Positions 16,699 to 27,017 of a stretch of 64,000 nt of DNA are shown piece after piece. The stretch is from positions 65,699-129,698 of the forward strand of contig NZ_JAWLCI010000005.1 in assembly GCF_041687215.1 (NCBI RefSeq), written 5' to 3'. The notes under the pieces were generated by a model that ran no database searches, was not told the origin of the DNA, and saw only the letters and a list, made by a program, of their open reading frames with translations. Numbering within the stretch: the stretch's first letter is position 1; every line of letters starts with the position of its first letter. The translations under genes were made by a program, and so were the position numbers. The stretch is from Mariniphaga sp041687215 (GTDB lineage Bacteria > Bacteroidota > Bacteroidia > Bacteroidales > Prolixibacteraceae).

Positions 16699-17793
16699 AT
16701 GTTACAAGTAAAACAAGCAAAACTCACCCTCGAAGACGGGACAGTTTTCGAAGGAAAATCGTTTGGGAGCGAAAAACCGGTGGCAGGCGAAGTAGTTTTT
16801 TATACCGCCATGACAGGTTATCCTGAAAGTCTTACCGACCCGTCTTACACTGGTCAGATTTTGGTTTCTACCTATCCGATGATTGGCAATTACGGTGTTC
16901 CGTTTGGTGAAATTCATGAAGGGATTCACAAATTTTTTGAATCGCACAAAGTGCACATCAGCGGTTTGATTATTGCCGATTACTCGTTCGAATTCAGCCA
17001 CTGGAATGCAGAAAAAAGCCTTTCAGACTGGTTGAAGGAATACGAAGTGCCGGGAATTTTTGATGTGGACACCCGCGCCTTAACAAAAATTTTACGTGAA
17101 AAGGGCTCCATGTTGGGTAAAATTGAATTTGGAGACGAGGTTATTGACTTTTACGACCCGAATATGGAAAACCTGGTGGCACGCGTAAGTTGCACCCAAC
17201 GGGAAGTTTATGGAAATGAAGGGCCCAGGGTGGTTTTGGTTGATTGTGGTGTAAAAAACAACATCATTCGCTGCTTGCGGAAACGGGGAGCCACTGTGAT
17301 TCGTGTACCATGGGATTACGATTTTAGCGTTGAAGATTACGACGGCGTGTTTATTTCCAACGGTCCTGGTGACCCGGCTATGTGCATTGAAACCGTTCAG
17401 AACATTCGGAAAATAATTGATGAAGAGAAGCCTGTGATGGGAATTTGTTTGGGGAACCAATTGCTTGCGCGTGCGGCCGGAGCAGATACGTATAAACTGA
17501 AATACGGACACCGAAGTCACAACCAGCCGGTTTTGCTTCATGGAACCGATAAGTGCTACATTTCTTCGCAAAACCACGGCTATGCTGTAGCTACCGAAAC
17601 GCTTCCTGCTGATTGGGAACCACTTTTTACCAATGTGAACGATGAAACCAACGAAGGAATCCGGCATAAAACCAAACCGTTTTTTTCTACACAATTCCAT
17701 CCCGAGGCCTCTAGTGGTCCAACAGATACGGAATTTCTGTTCGACGATTTTATTCAGAGTATTAAAGTTTATAAACAGTCGGTTAACAAGTAA
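16699..17793 (+). CDS. carA: Carbamoyl-phosphate synthase small (glutaminase) subunit
   Basis: CarA hydrolyses glutamine and channels ammonia to CarB. The class I amidotransferase nucleophile is Cys250 in GICLGNQ, with the catalytic HPEAS histidine and glutamate near the C-terminus. ATG at 16699 is preferred over an in-frame TTG six bases upstream, giving 364 aa. It is transcribed divergently from the arginine cluster, and its product, carbamoyl phosphate, feeds ArgF' and pyrimidine synthesis. Confidence 0.96.
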   Translation: MLQVKQAKLTLEDGTVFEGKSFGSEKPVAGEVVFYTAMTGYPESLTDPSYTGQILVSTYPMIGNYGVPFGEIHEGIHKFFESHKVHISGLIIADYSFEFSHWNAEKSLSDWLKEYEVPGIFDVDTRALTKILREKGSMLGKIEFGDEVIDFYDPNMENLVARVSCTQREVYGNEGPRVVLVDCGVKNNIIRCLRKRGATVIRVPWDYDFSVEDYDGVFISNGPGDPAMCIETVQNIRKIIDEEKPVMGICLGNQLLARAAGADTYKLKYGHRSHNQPVLLHGTDKCYISSQNHGYAVATETLPADWEPLFTNVNDETNEGIRHKTKPFFSTQFHPEASSGPTDTEFLFDDFIQSIKVYKQSVNK

Positions 17794-17804
17794 CGTATTT
17801 CATC

Positions 17805-20800
17805 ATGATAAATTCAAAAATAAAAAAAGCGATAGTTCTGGGTTCGGGAGCGTTAAAAATCGGTGAGGCCGGTGAATTTGATTACTCTGGTTCGCAGGCA
17901 CTGAAAGCGCTGAAAGAAGAAGGTGTGGAAACAGTCCTCATCAATCCGAACATTGCTACCATTCAAACTTCAGGGGAAATTGCAGATAAAATTTACTTTT
18001 TACCGGTTACGCCCTTTTTTGTAGAGGAAGTAATTAAAAAGGAAAAACCGCAGGGAATTTTACTGGCTTTTGGCGGACAAACTGCATTGAATTGCGGTGT
18101 AGCCCTTTTTCAATCAGGCGTTCTTGAAAAATACAATGTCGAGGTGGTCGGAACTCCGGTTCAATCGATTATCGATACCGAAGACCGGGATATTTTTCGT
18201 ATAATGCTGGGTGAAATTAATGTAAAAACACCTCAAAGTATTGCCGCTGCCAACATGGCTGAAGCCAGGGTTGCGGCACAAAAAGTCGGATTCCCTATCA
18301 TCATAAGGGCTGCTTACACATTGGGCGGACTGGGTAGTGGTTTTTGCGAAAATGAGGATGAACTGGAGAAACTGGCTTCCAAAGCATTTTCTTACTCTCC
18401 GCAAATTTTGGTGGAAGAATCCATAAAAGGCTGGAAAGAGGTGGAGTACGAAGTGGTGCGCGACCGGTTCGACAATTGCATTACCGTTTGTAACATGGAA
18501 AACTTCGACCCGCTGGGAATTCACACGGGGGAAAGTATTGTTGTGGCGCCGTCGCAAACCCTTTCCAATGCCGAATATCACAAACTCCGGGAGGTTTCTA
18601 TAAAAATAATTCGCCGGGTGGGAGTTATTGGCGAATGTAATGTGCAGTTTGCCCTCGATCCGCATTCAGAAGATTACCGGGTGATTGAAGTGAATGCACG
18701 GCTTTCGCGTTCATCGGCACTGGCATCAAAGGCAACCGGTTATCCGCTGGCATTTGTAGCTGCCAAACTGGGATTGGGTTACGGATTGCACCAGTTGAAA
18801 AACTCGGTTACCAAAGTAACCACAGCTGCTTTTGAACCGGCACTGGACTACTGTGTGGTAAAAATTCCGCGTTGGGACCTCAACAAATTCATCGGGGTCT
18901 CCAAAAACATCGGAAGCTCTATGAAAAGTGTGGGCGAAATTATGGCCATCGGGCGTACTTTTGAAGAGGCTATTCAAAAGGGGATACGTATGGTTGGCCT
19001 GGGAATGCACGGTTTTGTGGGAAACAAAGAGGAAATCAATATTGAAGAAATTGAAGCGGAACTCACAAATCCGACTGATCGCCGAATTTTTGCCATTGCC
19101 GAAGCATTTAACAAAGAATTATCCATTGACGATATTTATGAAAAAACAAAGATAGACCGGTGGTTTTTGTATAGGCTGAAAAACATTCATAAAATTAAAA
19201 CAGAACTGGAACGGGTAAATAAACTGGAGAATCTTCCAATTTATTTACTGAAACTTGCCAAACAGGCCGGATTCTCTGATTTTCAGATTGCTCGTTTGGT
19301 GCTTGAAAGTTCGAATAAAAACATTCAGGAAGATTTACTGAAAGTAAGGGAATTCAGAAAAAAACATGGCATTACCCCAGTAGTAAAACAAATTGACACC
19401 CTTGCCGGGGAATATCCGGCGCTTACCAATTATCTCTACCTGACTTACAACGGCAGCGAAAACGACATCGAATTCTTTAAAGACGACCTGTCGGTGATTG
19501 TGCTGGGTTCAGGCGCTTATCGCATTGGCAGCTCGGTGGAGTTCGACTGGTGCAGTGTAAATGCCATCGACGCCATTAAAAAGGAAAACTACCGCTCGGT
19601 AATGATAAATTACAACCCCGAGACAGTTAGTACCGATTACGATACCTGCGACCGGCTCTATTTTGATGAATTGACTTTTGAGCGGGTTTTGGATATTGTT
19701 GATTTGGAAAACCCGCACGGGGTAATTATTTCGATGGGTGGACAAATTCCCAACAATCTGGCCATGAAACTGCACAGTCAGAATGTGCCGGTACTTGGAA
19801 CTTCGCCGGTAAAAATTGATAATGCCGAAGACCGCGAAAAATTTTCTTCGTTGCTCGATAAACTGAAAATAGACCAGCCGCGCTGGGCCAAACTTTCCAC
19901 CTTCGAAGAAATTTACAAGTTTATTGACGAAGTGGGCTACCCGGTTCTAATTCGCCCGTCGTATGTGCTTTCGGGAGCGGCCATGAACGTGGTTTCAAAT
20001 TCCGACCAACTGGAGCATTTTCTGGATATGGCTTCCAACGTTTCAAAAGAACACCCGGTGGTGGTTTCAGAATTTATTGAGGAAGCCAAGGAAATTGAAA
20101 TTGATGCAGTAGCACGCGATGGCGAAATGGTTGCGTACGCTATTTCGGAACATGTGGAGTTTGCCGGAGTGCACTCGGGCGATGCCACCATAGTTTTTCC
20201 ACCGCAAAAATTGTACGTGGAAACCATCCGGAGAATTAAAAGAATTGCACGGCAAATTGCAGAAGGACTTGAAATTACAGGACCTTTCAACATGCAATTC
20301 CTGGCGAAAGACAACGACATTAAAGTGATTGAATGCAACCTGAGGGCATCACGGAGTTTCCCGTTTGTTTCGAAGGTAATGAAACTGAACCTCATTGAAA
20401 TTGCCACCAAAGTGATGCTTGGCGTGCCGGTTGAAAAACCCGACAAATCGTTGTTTGAGTTGGATTACGTGGGCGTGAAAGCACCGCAATTCTCCTTCGC
20501 CCGTTTGCTTAACGCCGACCCGGTACTTGGGGTGGATATGGCTTCAACCGGCGAAGTAGGCTGCATTGGCGAAAATTATTATGAAGCCATTTTGAAGGCG
20601 ATGCTTTCGGTAGGCTACCGCATTCCAATAAAAAATATATTGATTTCTTCCGGTCCGTCGCGTTCGAAAATTGAATTGCTGAAAAGTGCACAAATGCTCG
20701 AGGCAAGGGGTTACAATTTATTTGCAACTGAGGGCACACACAAATTCTTCCACGAAAACGGGGTGAAAACTACTTTACTCCACTGGCCCGACGAAGAAGA

Positions 20801-21035
20801 CAGGCATCCGAACACCATTGAGTACCTCAGGGATAAAAAAATTGATTTGCTGATAAATATTCCCAAAAATTATACGAAGCGGGAATTGAAAAACGGCTAC
20901 CAAATTCGAAGAAATGCCATCGATTTTAATGTGCCGCTTATCACCAATGCGAGGGTGGCAAGTGCGTTTATTTATGGAATCTGTAAATATGATTTGAAGG
21001 ACATCAGCATTAAAAGCTGGGACGAATACCAATAA
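17805..21035 (+). CDS. carB: Carbamoyl-phosphate synthase large subunit
   Basis: The 1,076-residue protein has the duplicated ATP-grasp architecture. The first half begins KKAIVLGSGALKIGEAGEFDYSG, and the second begins at about residue 560 with a matching VIVLGSGAYRIGSSVEFDW. The C-terminal MGS-like allosteric domain (about 935 onward) includes TEGTHKFF. It starts 11 bp after carA. Both carboxy-phosphate and carbamate kinase halves look intact. Confidence 0.97.
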   Translation: MINSKIKKAIVLGSGALKIGEAGEFDYSGSQALKALKEEGVETVLINPNIATIQTSGEIADKIYFLPVTPFFVEEVIKKEKPQGILLAFGGQTALNCGVALFQSGVLEKYNVEVVGTPVQSIIDTEDRDIFRIMLGEINVKTPQSIAAANMAEARVAAQKVGFPIIIRAAYTLGGLGSGFCENEDELEKLASKAFSYSPQILVEESIKGWKEVEYEVVRDRFDNCITVCNMENFDPLGIHTGESIVVAPSQTLSNAEYHKLREVSIKIIRRVGVIGECNVQFALDPHSEDYRVIEVNARLSRSSALASKATGYPLAFVAAKLGLGYGLHQLKNSVTKVTTAAFEPALDYCVVKIPRWDLNKFIGVSKNIGSSMKSVGEIMAIGRTFEEAIQKGIRMVGLGMHGFVGNKEEINIEEIEAELTNPTDRRIFAIAEAFNKELSIDDIYEKTKIDRWFLYRLKNIHKIKTELERVNKLENLPIYLLKLAKQAGFSDFQIARLVLESSNKNIQEDLLKVREFRKKHGITPVVKQIDTLAGEYPALTNYLYLTYNGSENDIEFFKDDLSVIVLGSGAYRIGSSVEFDWCSVNAIDAIKKENYRSVMINYNPETVSTDYDTCDRLYFDELTFERVLDIVDLENPHGVIISMGGQIPNNLAMKLHSQNVPVLGTSPVKIDNAEDREKFSSLLDKLKIDQPRWAKLSTFEEIYKFIDEVGYPVLIRPSYVLSGAAMNVVSNSDQLEHFLDMASNVSKEHPVVVSEFIEEAKEIEIDAVARDGEMVAYAISEHVEFAGVHSGDATIVFPPQKLYVETIRRIKRIARQIAEGLEITGPFNMQFLAKDNDIKVIECNLRASRSFPFVSKVMKLNLIEIATKVMLGVPVEKPDKSLFELDYVGVKAPQFSFARLLNADPVLGVDMASTGEVGCIGENYYEAILKAMLSVGYRIPIKNILISSGPSRSKIELLKSAQMLEARGYNLFATEGTHKFFHENGVKTTLLHWPDEEDRHPNTIEYLRDKKIDLLINIPKNYTKRELKNGYQIRRNAIDFNVPLITNARVASAFIYGICKYDLKDISIKSWDEYQ

Positions 21036-21037
21036 AA

Positions 21038-21068
21038 AAAGAGGCTGTCTCAAAAGGACAGCCTCTTT
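21038..21068 (+). terminator. Rho-independent terminator after carB
   Basis: A perfect 12-bp stem (AAAGAGGCTGTC at 21038-21049 with its complement at 21057-21068) encloses a 7-base loop and is flanked by A and T runs. It lies between convergent carB and the VPS10-type gene and can act in both directions. Confidence 0.9.
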
Positions 21069-21088
21069 AGTTTGTTTTAATTCCCATT

Positions 21089-24000
21089 TTATTTGTTCCA
21101 AACAGGCAATCGTCCCGGTGTCCACGGTGCGTTAATTTTATTCAATTCGGCTTCCAAAGCAGGAATATCCTGTTCTACAATTCGTTTCATGGCGTTCAGT
21201 ACCGGTGGGAATTCTTCTTCCAGAATTTCAAATCCCTCTATTTGGGTGGTGGTTAATCCGCTGGTTGAACTGGCAGTAGCTCGCGTTACATGTCCCAGCC
21301 GATCGTAAAGCGGAACCTGCGCCGGCGGCACTTCTTCGCCACTGGCTTTGGCCGGTACGCCGTTCATTTTGAAGCTTAGCTCTTCCAGTTCTTCGCCTAA
21401 ATCGCGGGCTTTGTTCATTAGTTGCTGACTGGCGCCGGATGTGGAATATATGGCTTCTTTAAAGTGTTCCACTTTCGAAATCAGTTCTTCTATAAGGCGG
21501 TTGCTGCCTACCATGGCAATAGCCAGTTTCCCTGCTTTTTCATTGAATTCCACGTTTTCGTTGTAATTTTCAGAAGGTAGCGTGGCCAGATTTAACTTTT
21601 GAACATTGAAATCCACCGGTCCGGCAAGTTCGGTCAATTCGCCTTCGTGCCAGAGTTTTAAATCTACTGAATATTTTCCGGGCAGTACAAGTATTCCATT
21701 GCTGCGGCCACTACCCGAAGTTGGATTAAAACTGTTATTTACCCGCACCGCTGTGGGCATGGAGTAGCGCAAATCCCAGTTGATGCGGTTTATCCCTTTT
21801 GAAGGCGATTGCGTAAGTTGACGCACCACATTTCCACCGGCATCGTACACAGTAAAAATAAGGTGTGAAGGTTCTGCTTTTTCTTCCAGTTGCATTTCGC
21901 GCCAGGTGGGTTGAGGAATGGGCTCACCTTTTTCAAACAGCTCTTTTTCTTTTTCCTTGCGAAGCTGTTTTTTTGTTTTCGGAACCTCTTTCATGTAATA
22001 GGTAAAAGTTGCACCAAATGATGGATTGGGCGCTTTGTAGTAAGTATCGCCCTGGTTGTCTTTATTGCTGGTCTGAATGAACATCAGTGCATCTTTTATA
22101 TTGAAAAGATGAGCATCATTTTCCACCGTTTCGTGGCTGAGTTCGCGCAACGGACTGTAATCATCAAGAATGTAAAATCCGCGTCCAAAAGTGGCCAGCA
22201 CCAGATCATTTTCGCGTTCCTGAATGGCGATGTCATAAACAGCAATGGTTGGTACGCCAGATTTTAATTGCACCCAGTTTTCGCCATTATCGATGGTGAA
22301 AAATGCGCCAAATTCAGTTCCAACGAAAAAGAGTTCAGGACGAATATGGTCCTGAATAATGGTGTGTACCGTGCCATTTTCGGGCAGGTCGCCGCTTATG
22401 CTTTGCCAGGTTTGTCCCTTGTTGGTGCTTTTTAAAACATACGGTTTAAAATCGTCGCGTTTCAGGTTGTTGAAGGTGGCATAAACTACATTTTCATCGA
22501 AACGGTCAGGCCAGATGTCGCTTACATAGGTGTATTCCGGCACGCCCGGAAACGACTTTGCCTGCGTCCAGGTTTCACCTCCGTTTTCAGTTACCGAAAT
22601 TACGCCATCATCAGTACCGGCATAGATAAGTCCTTCTTTTACTGGCGATTCAGCAAGTGAAACGATGGTTCCCCAAAGTGAGGTTGATACATCTTTTACA
22701 ACAGCATCTGCCGGCCAGTATTTTCCCATCACCGGGAAACTGTTGCGGTCAACCTGTGCGGTAAGGTCGTCGCTAATCACCTCCCAGGTGTCGCCCCGGT
22801 CGTCGCTGCGGAAAACTTTGTTGGCAGCATGGTAAATGCGTGTTCCCTTGTGCGGGCTTACAAACATGGGCGCATTCCAGTTCCATTTGTAGGTCAGTTC
22901 GCCTTTGCGTTCACGCGGTTTAATATTCACAGTTTGTCCGCTTTTTTTATCGTAGCGAAAAAGGTTACCGTACTGATATTCAGTATAAACGATGTCCGGA
23001 TTATCAGGGTCGGTTGCAATCCAGAACCCGTCGCCGCCCATGGTAACATACCATTCGTCGTTAATAACACCATCGCGGGTAAGGTTGCGCGACGGGCCGC
23101 CCATGGTGTTGTTGTCCTGCGTTCCCCCATATACATTATAAAAAGGTTCAGCATTGTCCACATGCACCCTGTAAAACTGGGTTACCGGCAAATTTTCTTT
23201 AAAATCGAAAGTGGAACCTGCATCCCATGTCTCGTAAATTCCGCCGTCGCCACCAATAATGTAATGTTCTGTATCTGAAGGATCAATCCAAAGTGCGTGG
23301 TCGTCCACATGTCGTGTGCCTACAGGAATATTTGTCCAGGTTTTGCCTCCGTCGAGCGTGTATTTTGAAACGGTTTCCACCGAATATACTTTATTTACAT
23401 CTGCCGGGTCGCAGTAAATTTCGTTGTAATACTGTCCGCTGGCGTTGTGATTACTCATCTTTTCCCAGCTCTCGCCTTTGTCGGTGGAGCGAAAAAAACC
23501 GCTTTTGTCTTCGGCCGCTTCTACAATTAAATAAACGTAATTGGGGTTTACCGGCGAAACATCGATTCCCATGCCGCCAATGTGCACCGATGGCAATCCT
23601 TTCATAATTTTACGCCAGGTTTCGCCATTGTCGGTCGATTTGTAAACAGCCGATTCCGGACCACCGCCAATTTTGGTGAAGTGGGTCCGCCGACGTTGTT
23701 CCGAGGTGGCATATAGAATATCCGGATTCGATGGGTCCATCACCACATTGTTTACTCCGGTGTTTTCACTAATTTCCAAAACTTTATTCCAGGTTTCGCC
23801 ACCGTCGGTTGATTTGTAAAGCCCCCGGTCGCCGCCCGGTCCCCAGGCTGAACCTTCGGCAGCCACAAAAACCACATCGGAATTTCGCGGATCGATAACG
23901 ATTCCCCCAATCTGGCGACTTTCTTTCAGTCCCATGTTTTTGAATGATTTGCCCCCGTCGAGCGATTTGTAAACTCCATCGCCGTAACCAAGCGCCCGCT

Positions 24001-24367
24001 GGTGATTGTTTTCGCCGGTTCCCACCCAAATTACATTATGGTTGTTTGGGTCCATTTTTACAACGCCAATGGAATAGGCGCCATATTTATCAAAAATGGG
24101 CTCCCAGGTGGTGCCGTTGTTGGTGGTTTTCCAAACGTTTCCGCTGGCAACGGCCACATAGTATTCTTTCGGATTATCGGGATTAACTGCAAAATCACCA
24201 ATCCTTCCGCTAGCCCAGGCTGGCCCAATACTTCTGAATTTGAGTCCGTTAACCAGGCTGCTGGTAATTAATGTGTCGCCTTTTTCTTTGGTTTCTTCCT
24301 TCTTTTTTGCAAAAGTTACTGTCCCGGCTAAGATTAAGCTGGTCAGAATTAGTAAAGCTTTTCTCAT
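21089..24367 (-). CDS. Secreted BNR/Asp-box beta-propeller protein (VPS10/sortilin-like glycosidase-type)
   Basis: The 1,092-residue protein begins with a Sec signal peptide (RKALLILTSLILAGTVTFA). At least ten Asp-box motifs of the form S-T-D-G-G-x-T-W follow through residues 50-740, giving one or two large beta-propellers. The C-terminal third (about 780-1080) is a beta-sandwich-like part followed by helical segments. Proteins of this type are annotated as VPS10-domain or exo-alpha-sialidase-related; no catalytic residues can be assigned. It is a single gene, convergent with carB. Confidence 0.8.
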   Translation of the reverse strand: MRKALLILTSLILAGTVTFAKKKEETKEKGDTLITSSLVNGLKFRSIGPAWASGRIGDFAVNPDNPKEYYVAVASGNVWKTTNNGTTWEPIFDKYGAYSIGVVKMDPNNHNVIWVGTGENNHQRALGYGDGVYKSLDGGKSFKNMGLKESRQIGGIVIDPRNSDVVFVAAEGSAWGPGGDRGLYKSTDGGETWNKVLEISENTGVNNVVMDPSNPDILYATSEQRRRTHFTKIGGGPESAVYKSTDNGETWRKIMKGLPSVHIGGMGIDVSPVNPNYVYLIVEAAEDKSGFFRSTDKGESWEKMSNHNASGQYYNEIYCDPADVNKVYSVETVSKYTLDGGKTWTNIPVGTRHVDDHALWIDPSDTEHYIIGGDGGIYETWDAGSTFDFKENLPVTQFYRVHVDNAEPFYNVYGGTQDNNTMGGPSRNLTRDGVINDEWYVTMGGDGFWIATDPDNPDIVYTEYQYGNLFRYDKKSGQTVNIKPRERKGELTYKWNWNAPMFVSPHKGTRIYHAANKVFRSDDRGDTWEVISDDLTAQVDRNSFPVMGKYWPADAVVKDVSTSLWGTIVSLAESPVKEGLIYAGTDDGVISVTENGGETWTQAKSFPGVPEYTYVSDIWPDRFDENVVYATFNNLKRDDFKPYVLKSTNKGQTWQSISGDLPENGTVHTIIQDHIRPELFFVGTEFGAFFTIDNGENWVQLKSGVPTIAVYDIAIQERENDLVLATFGRGFYILDDYSPLRELSHETVENDAHLFNIKDALMFIQTSNKDNQGDTYYKAPNPSFGATFTYYMKEVPKTKKQLRKEKEKELFEKGEPIPQPTWREMQLEEKAEPSHLIFTVYDAGGNVVRQLTQSPSKGINRINWDLRYSMPTAVRVNNSFNPTSGSGRSNGILVLPGKYSVDLKLWHEGELTELAGPVDFNVQKLNLATLPSENYNENVEFNEKAGKLAIAMVGSNRLIEELISKVEHFKEAIYSTSGASQQLMNKARDLGEELEELSFKMNGVPAKASGEEVPPAQVPLYDRLGHVTRATASSTSGLTTTQIEGFEILEEEFPPVLNAMKRIVEQDIPALEAELNKINAPWTPGRLPVWNK

Positions 24368-24613
24368 AATTAGTATTAAGATTTTAATTTTTGATTTCCG
24401 TTGGAAAAATACAAAGATGAATAATAATTGAACAGGACAAAAATCACAAATTCTTTTTAACTGAAAAATGTAATATTGAGATATTTTAAATCCGAATCTT
24501 AATGTTTACTGCTTAAAGTTAAATTTTATTTCGACTTATGTTTAATATTGTATAAAAAATAATACTTTTTAGTCTGAATTATGTTTTTTAGAATGATTAT
24601 ATATTAGCAAAGT

Positions 24614-24629
24614 ATGTCGTATAACACAT
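24614..24629. promoter_or_regulatory. Operator-like element ATGTCGTATAACACAT upstream of psr-like operon
   Basis: An imperfect palindrome with ATGT/ACAT ends. Its first 13 bases match, with one difference, an element upstream of the octaheme cytochrome gene (35775-35787). Both lie about 110-120 bp upstream of the respective predicted transcription starts. A Crp/Fnr-type regulator would be a reasonable guess. Confidence 0.45.
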
Positions 24630-24703
24630 GATGTAAAAGTTTGATTTATAACGGTTTGTAGGTTGTGTTAAAGAGTGAGACAGTAGCTTCAAATTTTTTA
24701 TAT

Positions 24704-24732
24704 TTGAATATGTAGATAATTAGATATTTTTG
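24704..24732 (+). promoter_or_regulatory. Promoter of the psr-like operon
   Basis: TTG (24704-24706) and TATTTTTG (24725-24732) are separated by 18 bp, a good match to the Bacteroidota -33/-7 architecture. Transcription would begin near 24739, some 44 bp before the ATG. Confidence 0.55.
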
Positions 24733-24782
24733 CAAAAATAATTGATAGTTGTCGACCAGATGGTCAAAAAATATTCAAATAT

Positions 24783-27017
24783 ATGTCCAATTCAAGACGC
24801 GATTTCATTAAAATCACTTCGTTAAGTGCCGCCGGGCTGGTGTTTGGTGGTCACTATGTACATTCGGCCATGCAGACGAAACGTATTCCGCTGGCTGGAG
24901 ATGGTGGACCCTTGCGCACACCAACCTATTGCGAAGTGTGTTTCTGGCAATGTGCAGGCTGGGTTTATAAAAACGATGAAGGTCAGATTCAGAAGGTTAT
25001 TGGAAATGACGATGATCAGAACTGCAACGGACGACTTTGTCCGCGGGGAACTGGAGGCGTTGGAATGTATTACGATGAAGACCGCCTTAAAACTCCTTTA
25101 TTGAGAGTTAAGGGGCCTGATGGAAAACAAACCTATAAGGAAGTTTCGTGGGATGAAGCTTTCGATTTTATTGCTGAAAAACTTCAGCACATTAAAAAGG
25201 AACACGGTCCGGAATGTACCGCATTGTTTACACATGGTTCGGGAGGAAAATACTGGGGCGATTTACTGAAAGCATTTGGTTCCAATAATATTGCTGCTCC
25301 ATCGTATTCACAGTGCCGCGGACCGCGCGAGGTAGCTTTTATAGCAACTTATGGCGAAGGCCTGAACTCTCCTGAACCACTCGATATCAGGGATACCCGG
25401 TGCCTGGTTCTTATTGGCTCGCATCTGGGCGAAAACATGCACAACGGGCAGGTACAGGAAATGTCGGACGCCATCGATAACGGAGCTTCCATTATTACGG
25501 TCGATCCGCGTTACTCCACGGCTGCAAGCAAATCGAAATTCTGGCTGCCCATTAAACCTGCCACTGATATCGCACTGCTGCTTTCCTGGATTCGGGAAAT
25601 CATTAACAACGAATGGTACGACAAGCCATACGTGGAAAAATACACCTTCGGTTTTGAGGAGTTGAAAAACTACATTCAGCCATTCACTCCTGAATGGGCT
25701 TACGGAGTAACAACAATCAAACCCGATCAGATTCGTGAAAGTGCACGTGAAATGGCTAATGCAGCACCTTCAGTAATTATTCATCCGGGGCGACATGTAA
25801 CCTGGTATGGCGACGATACTCAACGACTTCGTGCCGTTGCCATTTTGAATGCACTGCTTGGCTCCTGGGGCAGAAGAGGAGGGTATTATCTCCCTGATAA
25901 ATTGAGCCTGCCTGATTATCCGCATCCTGAGTTTCCAAAAATAACCCGTACCTGGCGAGATGCTATGAACGGAAAGTATAAACTGGCCGATCTGGCGCTG
26001 GCTTCGGGTGTTTGCGATGCGACCATTCCGTCACCCGATCTCGATTGCAATATCAAAGGGTGGATTGTGAATGGCACCAACCTGATTATGACACTGCCTG
26101 ACCAGAAAAAAACCATTGATGCCATTAATAACCTGGAACTGCTCGTGGTGGTGGATACCATGCCTATGGAAATTACTGGTTATGCTGATGTGGTGTTACC
26201 GGAGTGCACCTACATGGAACGGTGGGACGATTTGAGGGTTGCACCGGGCCGCACTCCGAGCATTGCTTTACGCATGCCGGCTGCTGAGCCTAAGTACAAT
26301 TCAAAACCGGCCTACTGGATGGCCAAGGAAGTTTCAAAAAGACTGGGCCTGGAAGAATACTTTGCCTGGGAAACCTTCGAGGAAAAACTCGACTGGCAGT
26401 TGAAACAGGTAGGCTCGTCGCTCGAAGAGATGAAACGTATTGGCGTGAAAAATCTGCCACGCGAGTATGGCAATTTGTTTTATGCTGAAAATGAGGAGGT
26501 TGATTTTTATACCAACACAGGTAAAATTGAATTGTATTCAACCGCACTCGAAGCTGAAGGTTTTGACCCGTTTCCGGTTTACACACCGCACATGGAACCG
26601 CCCGAAGGTTATTATCACCTGAATTACGGACGCGCACCCATGCATACTTTTAGCCGCACGGCAAACAATCCGAACCTGACTGATTTGATGGATGAAAATA
26701 CCGTTTGGGTTAATCCGAAAGTGGCCAAAGAGTGGGGACTGCAAAACGGTCAGCCGGTTTATTTGCAAAATCAGGATGGTGTGGTTGCCGACTTTCCGGT
26801 GAAAGTGCGTGTAACCGAACGTACCCGGTTTGATTCGGTTTACATTGTTCATGGTTTTGGCCATGCCGATAAAAAACTGAGCCGTGCTTACGGCAAGGGA
26901 GCCAGCGATTCCCAGTTAATAACCCGCGTGCTGATGGACCCCGTGATGGGTGGTACCGGCATGAGAGGAAATTTTGTAACATTTCTGTTTGAAAAAGAAA
27001 GCGAGGTGCAGTCATGA
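24783..27017 (+). CDS. psrA: Tat-exported molybdopterin oxidoreductase, polysulfide/thiosulfate reductase catalytic subunit type
   Basis: The 744-residue enzyme is a DMSO-reductase-family subunit. It has a twin-arginine signal (SRRDFIK, residues 4-10) and an N-terminal [4Fe-4S] motif with Cys50, Cys53, Cys57 and Cys86. A cysteine at 178 (SYSQCRGPRE) sits where PsrA/PhsA enzymes have the molybdenum ligand. The C-terminal beta-barrel binds the second pterin. The ferredoxin gene overlaps by 4 nt and the NrfD gene follows, giving a PsrABC-type periplasmic complex. The substrate could be polysulfide, thiosulfate or tetrathionate; the sulfur transport genes downstream support a sulfur compound but do not fix which one. 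Confidence 0.85.
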   Translation: MSNSRRDFIKITSLSAAGLVFGGHYVHSAMQTKRIPLAGDGGPLRTPTYCEVCFWQCAGWVYKNDEGQIQKVIGNDDDQNCNGRLCPRGTGGVGMYYDEDRLKTPLLRVKGPDGKQTYKEVSWDEAFDFIAEKLQHIKKEHGPECTALFTHGSGGKYWGDLLKAFGSNNIAAPSYSQCRGPREVAFIATYGEGLNSPEPLDIRDTRCLVLIGSHLGENMHNGQVQEMSDAIDNGASIITVDPRYSTAASKSKFWLPIKPATDIALLLSWIREIINNEWYDKPYVEKYTFGFEELKNYIQPFTPEWAYGVTTIKPDQIRESAREMANAAPSVIIHPGRHVTWYGDDTQRLRAVAILNALLGSWGRRGGYYLPDKLSLPDYPHPEFPKITRTWRDAMNGKYKLADLALASGVCDATIPSPDLDCNIKGWIVNGTNLIMTLPDQKKTIDAINNLELLVVVDTMPMEITGYADVVLPECTYMERWDDLRVAPGRTPSIALRMPAAEPKYNSKPAYWMAKEVSKRLGLEEYFAWETFEEKLDWQLKQVGSSLEEMKRIGVKNLPREYGNLFYAENEEVDFYTNTGKIELYSTALEAEGFDPFPVYTPHMEPPEGYYHLNYGRAPMHTFSRTANNPNLTDLMDENTVWVNPKVAKEWGLQNGQPVYLQNQDGVVADFPVKVRVTERTRFDSVYIVHGFGHADKKLSRAYGKGASDSQLITRVLMDPVMGGTGMRGNFVTFLFEKESEVQS

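Larger units (their letters stand above)
24368..24782. other. Divergent intergenic region upstream of the psr-like operon
   Basis: This 415-bp AT-rich stretch contains no gene. It holds the promoters of two divergent genes, an operator-like element (24614-24629), a TTG-N18-TATTTTTG promoter (24704-24732) and the perfect 12-bp palindrome GACCAGATGGTC (24754-24765) in the presumed 5' leader of the molybdoenzyme gene. A minus-strand near-match to TAnnTTTG (CATCTTTG, plus coordinates 24411-24418) is the best candidate for the VPS10-type gene. Confidence 0.6.
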